A stretch of 46,905 bases of DNA from Caulobacter sp. UNC279MFTsu5.1 (GTDB lineage Bacteria > Pseudomonadota > Alphaproteobacteria > Caulobacterales > Caulobacteraceae), in NCBI RefSeq assembly GCF_900114015.1, contig NZ_FORN01000046.1, forward strand, positions 1-46,905. Reading direction: 5' to 3'. The position numbers were made by a program, and so were the translations under genes. The notes beneath the pieces are model-generated. The model was not told the DNA's origin. It was given only the letters and a program-made list of their open reading frames with translations, and made no database searches. Each line of letters starts with the position of its first letter. The stretch's first letter is position 1. Positions 25,046 through 32,880 of this stretch are shown piece after piece.

Positions 25046-25061
25046 GCCGTTCCCGAACGGC
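25046..25061. terminator. Possible short hairpin after the TonB receptor gene
   Basis: GCCGTTC-CC-GAACGGC, perfect 7-bp arms 47 bp after the stop. The two-base loop is too tight for a classic terminator and no T-run follows. A similar but imperfect CCGTTC...GAACG pair recurs at 25232-25245. Weak evidence. Confidence 0.22.
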
Positions 25062-25277
25062 GAACGTCACCCTCATGGAGATGCGCTAACGTCAGAAACT
25101 GGCGCTGCCCGGCCGGCGATGCAGACCTTCGGATCGGCGGAGAGGGGGGGAAACGGACAAGCTCTCGGCGGCGTGCGGGAGATAAGGGCGTCTGAGTCTC
25201 ACAGCTTCACATTACAGAAGCTTTAGTTGGCGCCGTTCGGGAACGCGGCCATGGCTGCCCCGCCCGAGGGGAAAGAC

Positions 25278-26822
25278 ATGCGCGTATTGTTTCTGTTGCT
25301 GGTGCTTCTTGCTGCACCGTCCGTTGGCCTCGCAGACTCTAACTTTACCCGCGCGAACCCGCCCGGCCCGCACGCGGTGGGACTGAAGGTCGTCGAGCAA
25401 TACGATTTCTCCCGCGCCTATCGGGGGCTCACCGACGTCGCCACGGGCAAAGTGGTCACCGGAGAGCGAGCGCGGCCGATCCAGACCTTTGTCTGGTACC
25501 CTGCGGCAAAGACCGCCAAGCCGACTATGACCGTCGCCGACTATCTCAAGATCGGCGCTAGCGACGACGATTTCGAACACACGCCCGCCGAGCGCGCGGC
25601 CCTGGAGGCCGCGTTCGCCCGGCAACGGACCAGCGCCCTGTCGCCAGAGCGCGCCAAGGCCGAGCTGGCCGCGCCGATGCAGGCCCATCGCGACGCCGCC
25701 GCCGTATCAGGCAAGTTCCCGGTCGTGATCTACGCCCCTAGCTTCAGCGCCTGGGCGTTCGAGAACGCCGACCTCTGCGAATACCTGGCCAGCCAGGGTT
25801 ATGTGGTCATCGCGAGCCCCAGCCTGGGTCAGGCTCAGCGCGGCATGACAACCGACCTGGAGGGCGTCGAGGCCCAGGCGGGCGACATCGAATTCCTGAT
25901 CGGCTACGCCCATGGCCTGTCCCAGGCTGACACCAATCGCCTGGCCGTGATCGGCTATAGCTGGGGCGGCCTGGCCAATGTTCTGGCCGCGGCCAAGGAT
26001 AGCCGCATCGACGCCCTGGTCGCCCTGGACGGCTCGGTCCGGTACTGGCCCCAGTTGCTTAAGCAGGCCGCCTACGCCACCCAGGCGCGCGCTACCGCAC
26101 CCCTGCTCTTTATCGCCGCTCGGCCGCGTGAGATCGAGGATCTGTCGGAGGGGCGCAACGAGGTCACCAGCCCGCTCAACCACATGAAGTACGCCGATAT
26201 CTACCGCGTGACGCTGGCCCCGATGGTGCACGAGAACTTCTCGGTAATGTTCGGCCAGCGCCTGCTGGGCGACAACCGTTACAGCGACTACGACAAGGAT
26301 GAGTTGTCGACCGCAACCGCCTGGATGGAGACCTATGTCCGCCGGTTCCTGGACGCCTATCTGAAAGGCGACGCGGCCAGCCGGGCGTTCCTGGACCTGC
26401 CGGCCGCCAAGAGCGGCGCGCCCGCCCACCTGCTGATCACCCGCGTGACCCACAGCCAGGGCGCGCCGCCCACCCGAGCGGCTTTCGCCGCCGAACTGGC
26501 CCGCCAGGGCTTCGGCAAGGCCTCGAGCGTCTACCAGGACTTCAAGGCCCGGGAGCCGGACTTCACGCTCTCCGATGACGAACTGGTGAGTTGGGGCTAC
26601 CAGCGCATGGGCGACGGCGACATCGGCGCGGCGGTCGCCCTGCTTCGGCTGGGCACCGAGATCCACGCGGACAGCTGGAACGCCTTTGACAGCCTGGGCG
26701 AGGCCTACGCCAAGAACGGCGACAAGGCCCTGGCGATCGCCGCCTATCGCCAGTCTTTGGTGCTGAACCCGAAGAACACCAACGGGGTCGAGCAATTGAT
26801 GGCGCTCGGGGTGCAGCCTTAG
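25278..26822 (+). CDS. Exported alpha/beta hydrolase (dienelactone-hydrolase-like) with C-terminal TPR
   Basis: 514 residues. Signal peptide 1-19 (VLFLLLVLLAAPSVGLA). The hydrolase domain has the strand VVIYAPSFSAWAFENADL, the nucleophile elbow GYSWGG with Ser228, DGSV after it, and a candidate His in MVHENFSV near residue 315. The acid residue is not certain. Residues about 435-510 (DELVSWGYQRMGDGDIGAA, then AFDSLGEAYAKNGDKALAI) are tetratricopeptide repeats. GAGGGG precedes ATG 25278; an earlier in-frame start lacks a signal peptide. It follows the Oar-like receptor by 279 bp in the same direction. A peptidase or esterase preparing a ligand for the receptor is plausible but unproven. Confidence 0.82.
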   Translation: MRVLFLLLVLLAAPSVGLADSNFTRANPPGPHAVGLKVVEQYDFSRAYRGLTDVATGKVVTGERARPIQTFVWYPAAKTAKPTMTVADYLKIGASDDDFEHTPAERAALEAAFARQRTSALSPERAKAELAAPMQAHRDAAAVSGKFPVVIYAPSFSAWAFENADLCEYLASQGYVVIASPSLGQAQRGMTTDLEGVEAQAGDIEFLIGYAHGLSQADTNRLAVIGYSWGGLANVLAAAKDSRIDALVALDGSVRYWPQLLKQAAYATQARATAPLLFIAARPREIEDLSEGRNEVTSPLNHMKYADIYRVTLAPMVHENFSVMFGQRLLGDNRYSDYDKDELSTATAWMETYVRRFLDAYLKGDAASRAFLDLPAAKSGAPAHLLITRVTHSQGAPPTRAAFAAELARQGFGKASSVYQDFKAREPDFTLSDDELVSWGYQRMGDGDIGAAVALLRLGTEIHADSWNAFDSLGEAYAKNGDKALAIAAYRQSLVLNPKNTNGVEQLMALGVQP

Positions 26823-26997
26823 GGCCGCATAAGTCCATGGCGAGACCTCCGCTCAGGGTCGTAGATCGCCATTGGCGTCGGTAAGCCAAGGTCAGGAACC
26901 TGGATCGGCGCAAGGGCCGCTCCGCGGCACGTCAACGAACCTAGTTCAAACGTAGTAGGATGAGGCGAGGGGAGTAGCCAATTCGCAGGAAGCGAAC

Positions 26998-27624
26998 ATG
27001 GCTCAATTTGACCTCTTCCTTCCGCCCAAGCGGCCCTGGAACACAGCCCGTATCATCGGCCCCAAACCACCCTTCAAGCCCAAGCATATCTGGGGAATTC
27101 GCCAGCAGCTGAAAGCCAACGGGCGAGTACGCGACTTGGCGATGTTCAATTGCGCGATCGACGCCAAGCTCAGAGGCTGCGACCTGGTGAAGTTGCGTGT
27201 CAGCGACGTGGCGCCAGGCGGGTTGATCAGGGCGCGTGGGACGATCATTCAGCAGAAGACGGGTCAACCCGTCCCCTTCGAGATCACCGAGCCCACGCGA
27301 GATGCTCTGGCCGCATGGATCAAGGTTCGCGGCCGTCGATACGACGACTGGCTGTTTCCGAGCCGCAGTCGCTCGGGACAGCACGTCAGCACCCGGCAAT
27401 ACGCCCGACTCGTCGATAAGTGGGTTTCGATGATCGAGCTCGAGCCGCGGGCCTATGGGACGCACAGCCTCAGACGAACCAAGGTCGCCATGATCTACAA
27501 GAAGACAGGCAACCTGCGGGCCTGCCAGCTTCTCCTCGGGCATCGGAAGCTGGAAAGCACGGTTCGATATCTCGGCATCGAGGTGGACGACGCCCTTGAG
27601 ATGTCTGAGGCGATCGATCTGTAG
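26998..27624 (+). CDS. Tyrosine-type recombinase, short form
   Basis: 208-residue site-specific recombinase consisting almost only of the catalytic domain. All six catalytic residues are in place: Arg59 (AIDAKLRGCDL), Lys87 (IQQKTGQ), His156 and Arg159 (HSLRRTK), His182 (LLLGHRKLEST) and Tyr191 (VRYLGI). No arm-binding or full core-binding N-terminal domain is present. AGGAAG precedes the ATG by about 7 bases. It stands alone: no excisionase, no phage gene and no evident att repeat. Short members like this are scattered through alphaproteobacterial accessory regions. It lies just upstream of the catabolic island and may mark a transfer event. Confidence 0.9.
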   Translation: MAQFDLFLPPKRPWNTARIIGPKPPFKPKHIWGIRQQLKANGRVRDLAMFNCAIDAKLRGCDLVKLRVSDVAPGGLIRARGTIIQQKTGQPVPFEITEPTRDALAAWIKVRGRRYDDWLFPSRSRSGQHVSTRQYARLVDKWVSMIELEPRAYGTHSLRRTKVAMIYKKTGNLRACQLLLGHRKLESTVRYLGIEVDDALEMSEAIDL

Positions 27625-27851
27625 GTCGCGCTCCGCTCCAGATCGTGCCGCGGTGGCCGACGGTCACGAGATGGTCTGGTCGGCGAAGGTCGTGTTCCCG
27701 GAGCCGGCCCAATGGCGGCTTTTGGCGCAGTTCTGCCATGCCGTCGGTCGGCGCCTGTCGCCCATTGTAAACTGGTCGGCGTGGCTTGGGGATGTGTTGT
27801 TGGCTGCTCGACCAAGGCATCTGCGCCTTCGGTCCTGACAGCAGGCGAGAT

Positions 27852-27904
27852 TAATCCATCCATTTTGATGATTGAAATCCATCAAAACAATAGATTTCTC
27901 ATAT
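27852..27904. promoter_or_regulatory. Catabolic-island promoter motif, copy 1 (receptor gene)
   Basis: AT-rich region 114 bp before the receptor start. It contains AATCCATC twice (27853 and 27876, 23 bp apart), inverted arms TTTTGATG (27863-27870) and CATCAAAA (27880-27887), then AAACAAT and ATTT. It aligns without gaps to 30701-30753, with 34 of 53 bases identical, clustered in AN-CCATCCAT, CATC-N-AAACAAT and ATTT-N-TCA. The form fits a bipartite LysR-type binding site; the NodD-like LysR of the island is the likely factor (inference). Confidence 0.6.
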
Positions 27905-27965
27905 ATCGTGTCTGGAGTGACCATGCCTGGACGTCGCCACGAGAGCGACGCCAAGGGAGGGAAGC

Positions 27966-30218
27966 ATGAGAGCTTGGCTTTTGGCCGGGACGGCGATCGC
28001 GTGTGCGCTCGGCGGAGGCGAGGTCAGGGCGCAGGAGGCGTCTCCATCGGTCGCCCTAGAAGAGGTCGTGGTCACGGCCCAGCGGCGCGAGGAGAATCTC
28101 CAGAAGGCGGCCGTCGCGGTTAGCGCCGTGGCTGGCGATACGCTAACCAAGGCCAGTGTCACTCAGGCCACGGACCTCACGCGCCTGATCCCGGCGGTGC
28201 AGATCGCGCCCGCCGCCTCCTTCACCCAGATCTATCTGCGCGGCGTCGGCACCTTCGGCGCCAACGCCTTCGCCGAGCAGGGCGTGGCGTTCAACCTCGA
28301 CGGCGTCTATCTCTCGCGACCCGCCGCACCGGCCGGCCTGTTCTATGACCTCGAACGGATCGAGGTCCTCAAGGGGCCGCAGGGCACGCTCTATGGCCGC
28401 AACGCCACTGGCGGCGCGGTCAACGTGATCACGGCCAAGCCCAAGCTGGGCGAGTTGGGCGGCCAGGTCTCCGCCGAATACGGCAACTACGACGCGCTCA
28501 AGGCGTCGGGCGCCGTCAACCTGCCGCTGGGCGAGAACGCGGCCCTGCGGCTGTCGGGCCAACTGGCCCGGCACGACGGTTATTTCAGCGACGGCTATGA
28601 CGACGAGGACACCAAGGCCGCGCGCGCGCAGCTCCGGTTCGACCCCGCCGGCGGTTTCGACGCGACGCTGTCGCTGGACTACGCCGATGTCGGCGGCATG
28701 GGCTCGGGCGGGACGATCATGCCGCTGGTCGGCGGCGATGCGCGGCTGGGGCCCAGCGACCCGCGGGTGGTCGCCGCCTATCTGGCGCGCAATCCGACCG
28801 CGCCTGTCCCGCAGCTGATCGCCAACAGCGACGGCTACCAGAACAACAAGTTCTACGGCGCCCAGGCGACGATCAACGCCGACCTCGGTTTTGCCAAGCT
28901 GACGGTGATCCCGGCCTGGCGCAAGACCGACCTCGATTTCCGCAGCTATGCGTCGAGCTTCCTGATCGACGTCACCGAACTCTCCGAGCAGACCTCGCTC
29001 GAAGCGCGGTTGTCGGCCAAGACCGATCGCCTGACCTGGGTCGTCGGCGCCTACGGCTTCTCCGAAGACGTCGACGCCGACCAGTTGTTCGACCAGGCCA
29101 GCAACGCCTCCTACATCCGCTCCAAGCTGAAGACTCATAGCGTGGCCGTCTTCGGCCAGGCCAGCTGGTCGCTGACCGACCGCCTGCGAGCGACGGGCGG
29201 CCTGCGCTGGACGAAGGACGAGAAGAAGCAGGACAGCTACGCCGAGAGCCGGCCCTTCGTCGGCTTCACCCCGGCGTTCACGCCGATCATCCTGACCGTG
29301 CCGACCACGGCGGTTTCGGACGTCACCTTCAAGAAGGCGACTTGGAAGGCGGGGCTGGACTTCGACCTGGCCGAACGTTCACTGCTCTATGCGTCGGTGG
29401 CGACCGGATACAAGTCGGGGGTGCTGTTCGCGGCGAGCGGCCAGAACTGGTCGCAGCCCGAAGGCCTAACGGCCTATACGGTCGGCTCGAAGAACCGCTT
29501 CCTGGACAACCGGCTGCAGTTGAACGTCGAGGGGTTCTACTGGGACTACAAGGACCAGCAGATCTCCCACCTGGGGGCGGTCCTGGCGGCCAGCACACCG
29601 GGCGGAAACATCTACGCGCCGCTCTTCAAGACCGAGAACGCCGGCAAGGCGACGATCTATGGGGCCGAGGCGGAGCTGCTGTTCCAGGCCACGGCGAACG
29701 ACCTGGTGTCGGCCAACCTACAATATCTGCACGCCCGCTACGACGAGCTGCGTTACCAGGCCTATTCGCCGACGGGCGTCGCGCCCGCGGTAGGGTGCTC
29801 GGCGACGGTGACCAGCCTGACCGGAACCAGCCCGGCGGCCAGGATCTACGACGTGGACTGCTCGGGTCGTCCCGTCGTCAACGCTCCGAAGTTCGTCCTG
29901 AACCTGGGCTGGGAGCACACCTTCCCGCTGGCCAACGGCGCCAAGGTGATCCTCGGGGCCGACACCCGGCTGGAGAGCGCGCGCTATCTGTCGGTCGATT
30001 TCCTGGACGCGGGCCACCAGGGCGCCTACGCCATGTCGAACGCGCGCCTGACCTATGAGACAGCCGCCGGGCGCTGGTCGTTCACCGGCTTCGTCAACAA
30101 CATCGAGAACGAGGTCGTCTTCGCCAACTCGCTGCAGAGCCCGGCCAAGGCCGGCGTGATCTACAATCAGGTGCGGCCGCCCAGGACCTACGGCCTGCGG
30201 CTGTCGGCGAAGTTCTGA
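27966..30218 (+). CDS. TonB-dependent receptor of the catabolic island
   Basis: Outer-membrane receptor of 750 residues, without extra N-terminal domain. Signal peptide 1-22 (ends EVRAQ). TonB-box-like ALEEVVVTAQRREENLQ opens the plug; YLRGVGTFGANAFAEQG, RIEVLKGPQGTLYGRNATGG and VNVITAKPK are plug signatures of the FecA/sphingomonad aromatic-uptake type. The barrel ends in SAKF with terminal Phe. A strong GGAGG stands 6 bases before the ATG. It is the first gene of the island, 4 bp before a small membrane gene, and its promoter carries copy 1 of the shared motif. It probably imports the island's substrate over the outer membrane. Confidence 0.93.
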   Translation: MRAWLLAGTAIACALGGGEVRAQEASPSVALEEVVVTAQRREENLQKAAVAVSAVAGDTLTKASVTQATDLTRLIPAVQIAPAASFTQIYLRGVGTFGANAFAEQGVAFNLDGVYLSRPAAPAGLFYDLERIEVLKGPQGTLYGRNATGGAVNVITAKPKLGELGGQVSAEYGNYDALKASGAVNLPLGENAALRLSGQLARHDGYFSDGYDDEDTKAARAQLRFDPAGGFDATLSLDYADVGGMGSGGTIMPLVGGDARLGPSDPRVVAAYLARNPTAPVPQLIANSDGYQNNKFYGAQATINADLGFAKLTVIPAWRKTDLDFRSYASSFLIDVTELSEQTSLEARLSAKTDRLTWVVGAYGFSEDVDADQLFDQASNASYIRSKLKTHSVAVFGQASWSLTDRLRATGGLRWTKDEKKQDSYAESRPFVGFTPAFTPIILTVPTTAVSDVTFKKATWKAGLDFDLAERSLLYASVATGYKSGVLFAASGQNWSQPEGLTAYTVGSKNRFLDNRLQLNVEGFYWDYKDQQISHLGAVLAASTPGGNIYAPLFKTENAGKATIYGAEAELLFQATANDLVSANLQYLHARYDELRYQAYSPTGVAPAVGCSATVTSLTGTSPAARIYDVDCSGRPVVNAPKFVLNLGWEHTFPLANGAKVILGADTRLESARYLSVDFLDAGHQGAYAMSNARLTYETAAGRWSFTGFVNNIENEVVFANSLQSPAKAGVIYNQVRPPRTYGLRLSAKF

Positions 30219-30222
30219 CGCG

Positions 30223-30714
30223 ATGTCCGGCGTCCGTTCCTACATCCTGGTCGAGACCGGCGTCAGCGTGGCGATCAACGCAGCGCTCAGCGCTGGCTTC
30301 ACCTGGCTCCTGTTCCATGGCCGCGCGCCGATCGCGCCCTTCGGAGAGCGGGGCTTCGCGGCTGACTTTCCGGTCCAGACCTTCATGGTCGCGCTGATGA
30401 GCGTGCTCGTCCCGTCGCTGATCGCCAGGGCGCGGCTGAGGGCCGGTCGATTGACGGCCGCTCCGCCGTTATGGGTGGGGCGATGGCCGCTATGGGCGAG
30501 GGCGCTCGGATTGGCGGTCCCGGCGGCCATCGGCCTGGGCGGCCTGGCGATGGCCGCCGCCTCGCTCGCCGGGCCGCTGAGCTTGCCGGCGCTGTTGGCG
30601 TTCAAGACGCTGTACGGGGCCGTGCTGGCGGCCGTGGTCACACCGTGGGCGCTGCGCGCGACACTGGCCGAGCCCGTGAAGAGTGTCTCGCCGTCACCGC
30701 CAACCCATCCATAG
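30223..30714 (+). CDS. Small integral membrane protein
   Basis: 163 residues with about four hydrophobic segments (SVAINAALSAGFTWLLF; FMVALMSVLVPSLI; LGLAVPAAIGLGGLAMAAAS; LYGAVLAAVVTPWAL). No family is firmly recognised, though small DUF2798-like membrane proteins look similar. It starts 4 bp after the TonB receptor gene, so they share a transcript. It could help the passage of the substrate across the inner membrane, or sense it; neither can be shown. Its last codons overlap copy 2 of the promoter motif. Confidence 0.7.
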   Translation: MSGVRSYILVETGVSVAINAALSAGFTWLLFHGRAPIAPFGERGFAADFPVQTFMVALMSVLVPSLIARARLRAGRLTAAPPLWVGRWPLWARALGLAVPAAIGLGGLAMAAASLAGPLSLPALLAFKTLYGAVLAAVVTPWALRATLAEPVKSVSPSPPTHP

Positions 30715-30753
30715 ATCCAATCGATCAGCATCCAAACAATGCATTTTTCAGAT
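30701..30753. promoter_or_regulatory. Catabolic-island promoter motif, copy 2 (monooxygenase operon)
   Basis: Begins 123 bp before the monooxygenase start and overlaps the end of the membrane-protein gene. Gapless match to copy 1 in 34 of 53 positions: CCATCCAT at 30705-30712, CATCCAAACAAT at 30729-30740, and ATTTTTCA at 30743-30750. GCATC/GATGC arms (30728 and 30751) add local symmetry. Equal spacing between blocks and nearly equal distance to the start codon argue for common control. Confidence 0.6.
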
Positions 30754-30823
30754 GCTTTGGCCGGCGCCTAGTGTCGGCGCGCAAGCAAGATCCGCGGCTC
30801 GACCCGCGGATGGAGGAAGGGTC

Positions 30824-31939
30824 TTGAAGCAAGCCAAAATTCTGATCGTGGGCGGCGGCATCGGCGGGCTGACCTCGGCCATCGCCCTGCGCCGGCGCGG
30901 TTTCGAGGTCGAGGTCATCGAGCGCGATCCGGCCTGGACCGTCTACGGCGTCGGCATCATCCAGCAGGCCAACGTGGTGCGCGCCGTCGCCGAGCTGGAC
31001 ATTCTCGACGACTACCTGGAGGCCGGTTTCGGCTTCGACCATGTCGAGGTCTACCTGCCGGACGGCCGCAAGGTGGCCCACATCCCGGCGCCCAAACTGG
31101 CCGAGGGCTATCCAGCCAATGTCGGCATCGGTCGCCCGGCCCTGCACAAGGTGCTGGGCGACCGAGCCCGGGACGCCGGCGCGACCATCCGTCTTGGCGT
31201 GACCGTCGAGCGTTTCGAGGACGACGGAACGGGCGTGGATGTCGCCTTCTCGGACGGCTCGACCGGCCGCTACGACCTCGTGATCGGCGCCGACGGCCTC
31301 TATTCGGCGACGCGACAGGCGATCCTGCCCGACGCGCCGGCGCCTGAGCCCACCGGTCAATCGGTGTGGCGCTACAATTTCGACCGTCCCGAGAGCGTGA
31401 CCAGCCTGTGCGCCTATGAAGGCCCGATCGGCGTCGGCCTCGTGCCGCTCTCGGCCACGCGCATGTACATGTACGTCACCTCGCCTGAGCCCGTCGGCAA
31501 GCGCCTGGAGCGCGAGGGATTGGCCCGCGCCATGCGCGAGCGCCTGGCCCAGGCGCCACCGGCGATCGCCGAACTGGCCGCCCGGATCACCGACGACGAC
31601 GAGGTGGTCTACAAGCCGCTGGAGTGGCTGTTCGTCGAGGGCGACTGGCACAAGGGCCGGATCGTCCTGATCGGCGACGCCGTCCACGCCACCACGCCGC
31701 ATCTGGGGCAGGGGGCCGGCATGGCCATCGAGGACTCCCTGGTCCTGGCCGAGGAACTGGCGCGCGCATCGACGCCACGGGAAGCGTTCCAAGCCTTCCA
31801 GGCCCGCCGCCAGGAGCGCTGCCGCTACATCGTCGAACGCTCGCGCGCCATCGGCGACGCCCAATTGGGCAAGGGACCGCCGGCCGACACCGCCAGCGAG
31901 TCCCGCAAGATGTTCGAAGTCACCGCCCGTCCGATCTGA
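30824..31939 (+). CDS. FAD-dependent aromatic monooxygenase (class A)
   Basis: 371-residue single-component flavoprotein hydroxylase of the p-hydroxybenzoate/salicylate/6-hydroxynicotinate hydroxylase family. It has the Rossmann motif VGGGIGG (9-15), the ER pair (33-34), the DG motif GADGLYS (156-160) and the FAD-ribityl motif GRIVLIGDAVHATTP with GD at 284-285, followed by GQGAGMAIEDS. The chosen start is TTG 30824, 7 bases after GGAGG; an ATG at 30810 is in another frame and stops at once. It would use NAD(P)H and O2 to add or displace a ring substituent and make a catechol-like diol for the next enzyme. First gene of a six-gene operon. Confidence 0.92.
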   Translation: MKQAKILIVGGGIGGLTSAIALRRRGFEVEVIERDPAWTVYGVGIIQQANVVRAVAELDILDDYLEAGFGFDHVEVYLPDGRKVAHIPAPKLAEGYPANVGIGRPALHKVLGDRARDAGATIRLGVTVERFEDDGTGVDVAFSDGSTGRYDLVIGADGLYSATRQAILPDAPAPEPTGQSVWRYNFDRPESVTSLCAYEGPIGVGLVPLSATRMYMYVTSPEPVGKRLEREGLARAMRERLAQAPPAIAELAARITDDDEVVYKPLEWLFVEGDWHKGRIVLIGDAVHATTPHLGQGAGMAIEDSLVLAEELARASTPREAFQAFQARRQERCRYIVERSRAIGDAQLGKGPPADTASESRKMFEVTARPI

Positions 31940-31966
31940 CGACGGCCCATCCAAGGAGTTTCCCCC

Positions 31967-32869
31967 ATGGCTCGCGTTTCGGAGATCCGCTACGTCGGCT
32001 ACGCCGTACCCGACCTCGAGGCCGAGCGGCGTTTCTATGCCGATGTCTGGGGGCTGACCGAGGTCGCCTCCGAGGATGGCCTGGCCTATTTCGCCGCCGC
32101 CGGCGCGCCCGAGAAGTACGTGGTGCGTCTGCGCCAGGCGGCGGAGAAGCGCGTCGACCTGATCGCCTGGGCGGCCGAGACCCGGGCCGACGTCGACGCC
32201 CTGCACGCCCAGGTTCTGGCCGCCGACGGCCGGATCATCGCCCCGCCGCACGCCCTTGAGACGCTGGGCGGCGGCTATGGCTTCCGCTTCTTCGATCTCG
32301 ACGGCCGCGCCATGGAAATCTCGGCCGAGGTCGAGGCAGGGCCGTTCCGGACGCTGGTCCGGGGCGAGGCCATCCCCGTCAAGATCAGCCACGTGGTCCT
32401 GCACTCGCCGGACCACAAGGCCGCTGTCGCCTGGTACGAGCGGGCGCTGGGTTTCAAGGTCTCGGACTGGCTCGGCGACTTCATGTGCTTCATGCGTTGC
32501 AACAGCTGGCACCATCGCCTGGCCTTCCTGCCGGGGCCGCCGTGCCTGAACCATGTCGCCTATGACGTGCTGACCGTCGACGACATGATGCGCGGCGTCG
32601 CCCGGCTGAAGAGGAACGCCTTCGACATCCAGTGGGGGCCGGGGCGGCACACCGCCGGCAACAACACCTTCTCCTACTTCGTCACGCCAGCTGGAAACAT
32701 CGTCGAATACACCTCCGAACTGGAGGCGGTGGACGACGAGGCCTGGGTGGCCACTGTCCGCAAGCCGTCGGCCGAGGTCATGGATCAGTGGGGCGTGGGC
32801 GTGGGCGGTCCGCAGACCATGCCGCACCCGGTCGCCGACCACGGCCTTTGGCAAGCGCCGGCGCTCTGA
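31967..32869 (+). CDS. Two-domain VOC extradiol dioxygenase
   Basis: 300-residue type I extradiol ring-cleavage dioxygenase. Two vicinal-oxygen-chelate modules (about 5-125 and 138-260). The C-terminal module keeps the 2-His-1-carboxylate iron site: His142 (KISHVVLHSPD), His196 (CLNHVAYDV) and Glu247 (NIVEYTSE). His228 (GRHT) and Tyr237 (SYFVTPAGN) sit where second-sphere catalytic residues are expected. So it should open a catechol-type ring next to the diol. AGGAG precedes the ATG. 27 bp after the monooxygenase gene and 11 bp before the hydrolase gene. Confidence 0.9.
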   Translation: MARVSEIRYVGYAVPDLEAERRFYADVWGLTEVASEDGLAYFAAAGAPEKYVVRLRQAAEKRVDLIAWAAETRADVDALHAQVLAADGRIIAPPHALETLGGGYGFRFFDLDGRAMEISAEVEAGPFRTLVRGEAIPVKISHVVLHSPDHKAAVAWYERALGFKVSDWLGDFMCFMRCNSWHHRLAFLPGPPCLNHVAYDVLTVDDMMRGVARLKRNAFDIQWGPGRHTAGNNTFSYFVTPAGNIVEYTSELEAVDDEAWVATVRKPSAEVMDQWGVGVGGPQTMPHPVADHGLWQAPAL

Positions 32870-32880
32870 GGATCGCGACC

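Noticed and set aside
25231..25246. Second CCGTTC...GAACG inverted pair before the hydrolase gene
   Set aside because: Arms are short and imperfect; probably chance in GC-rich DNA.
30725..32854. Minus-strand open frame of about 700 codons opposite the monooxygenase and dioxygenase
   Set aside because: Codon-bias shadow; the plus strand has complete enzyme motifs, ribosome-binding sites and operon spacing.
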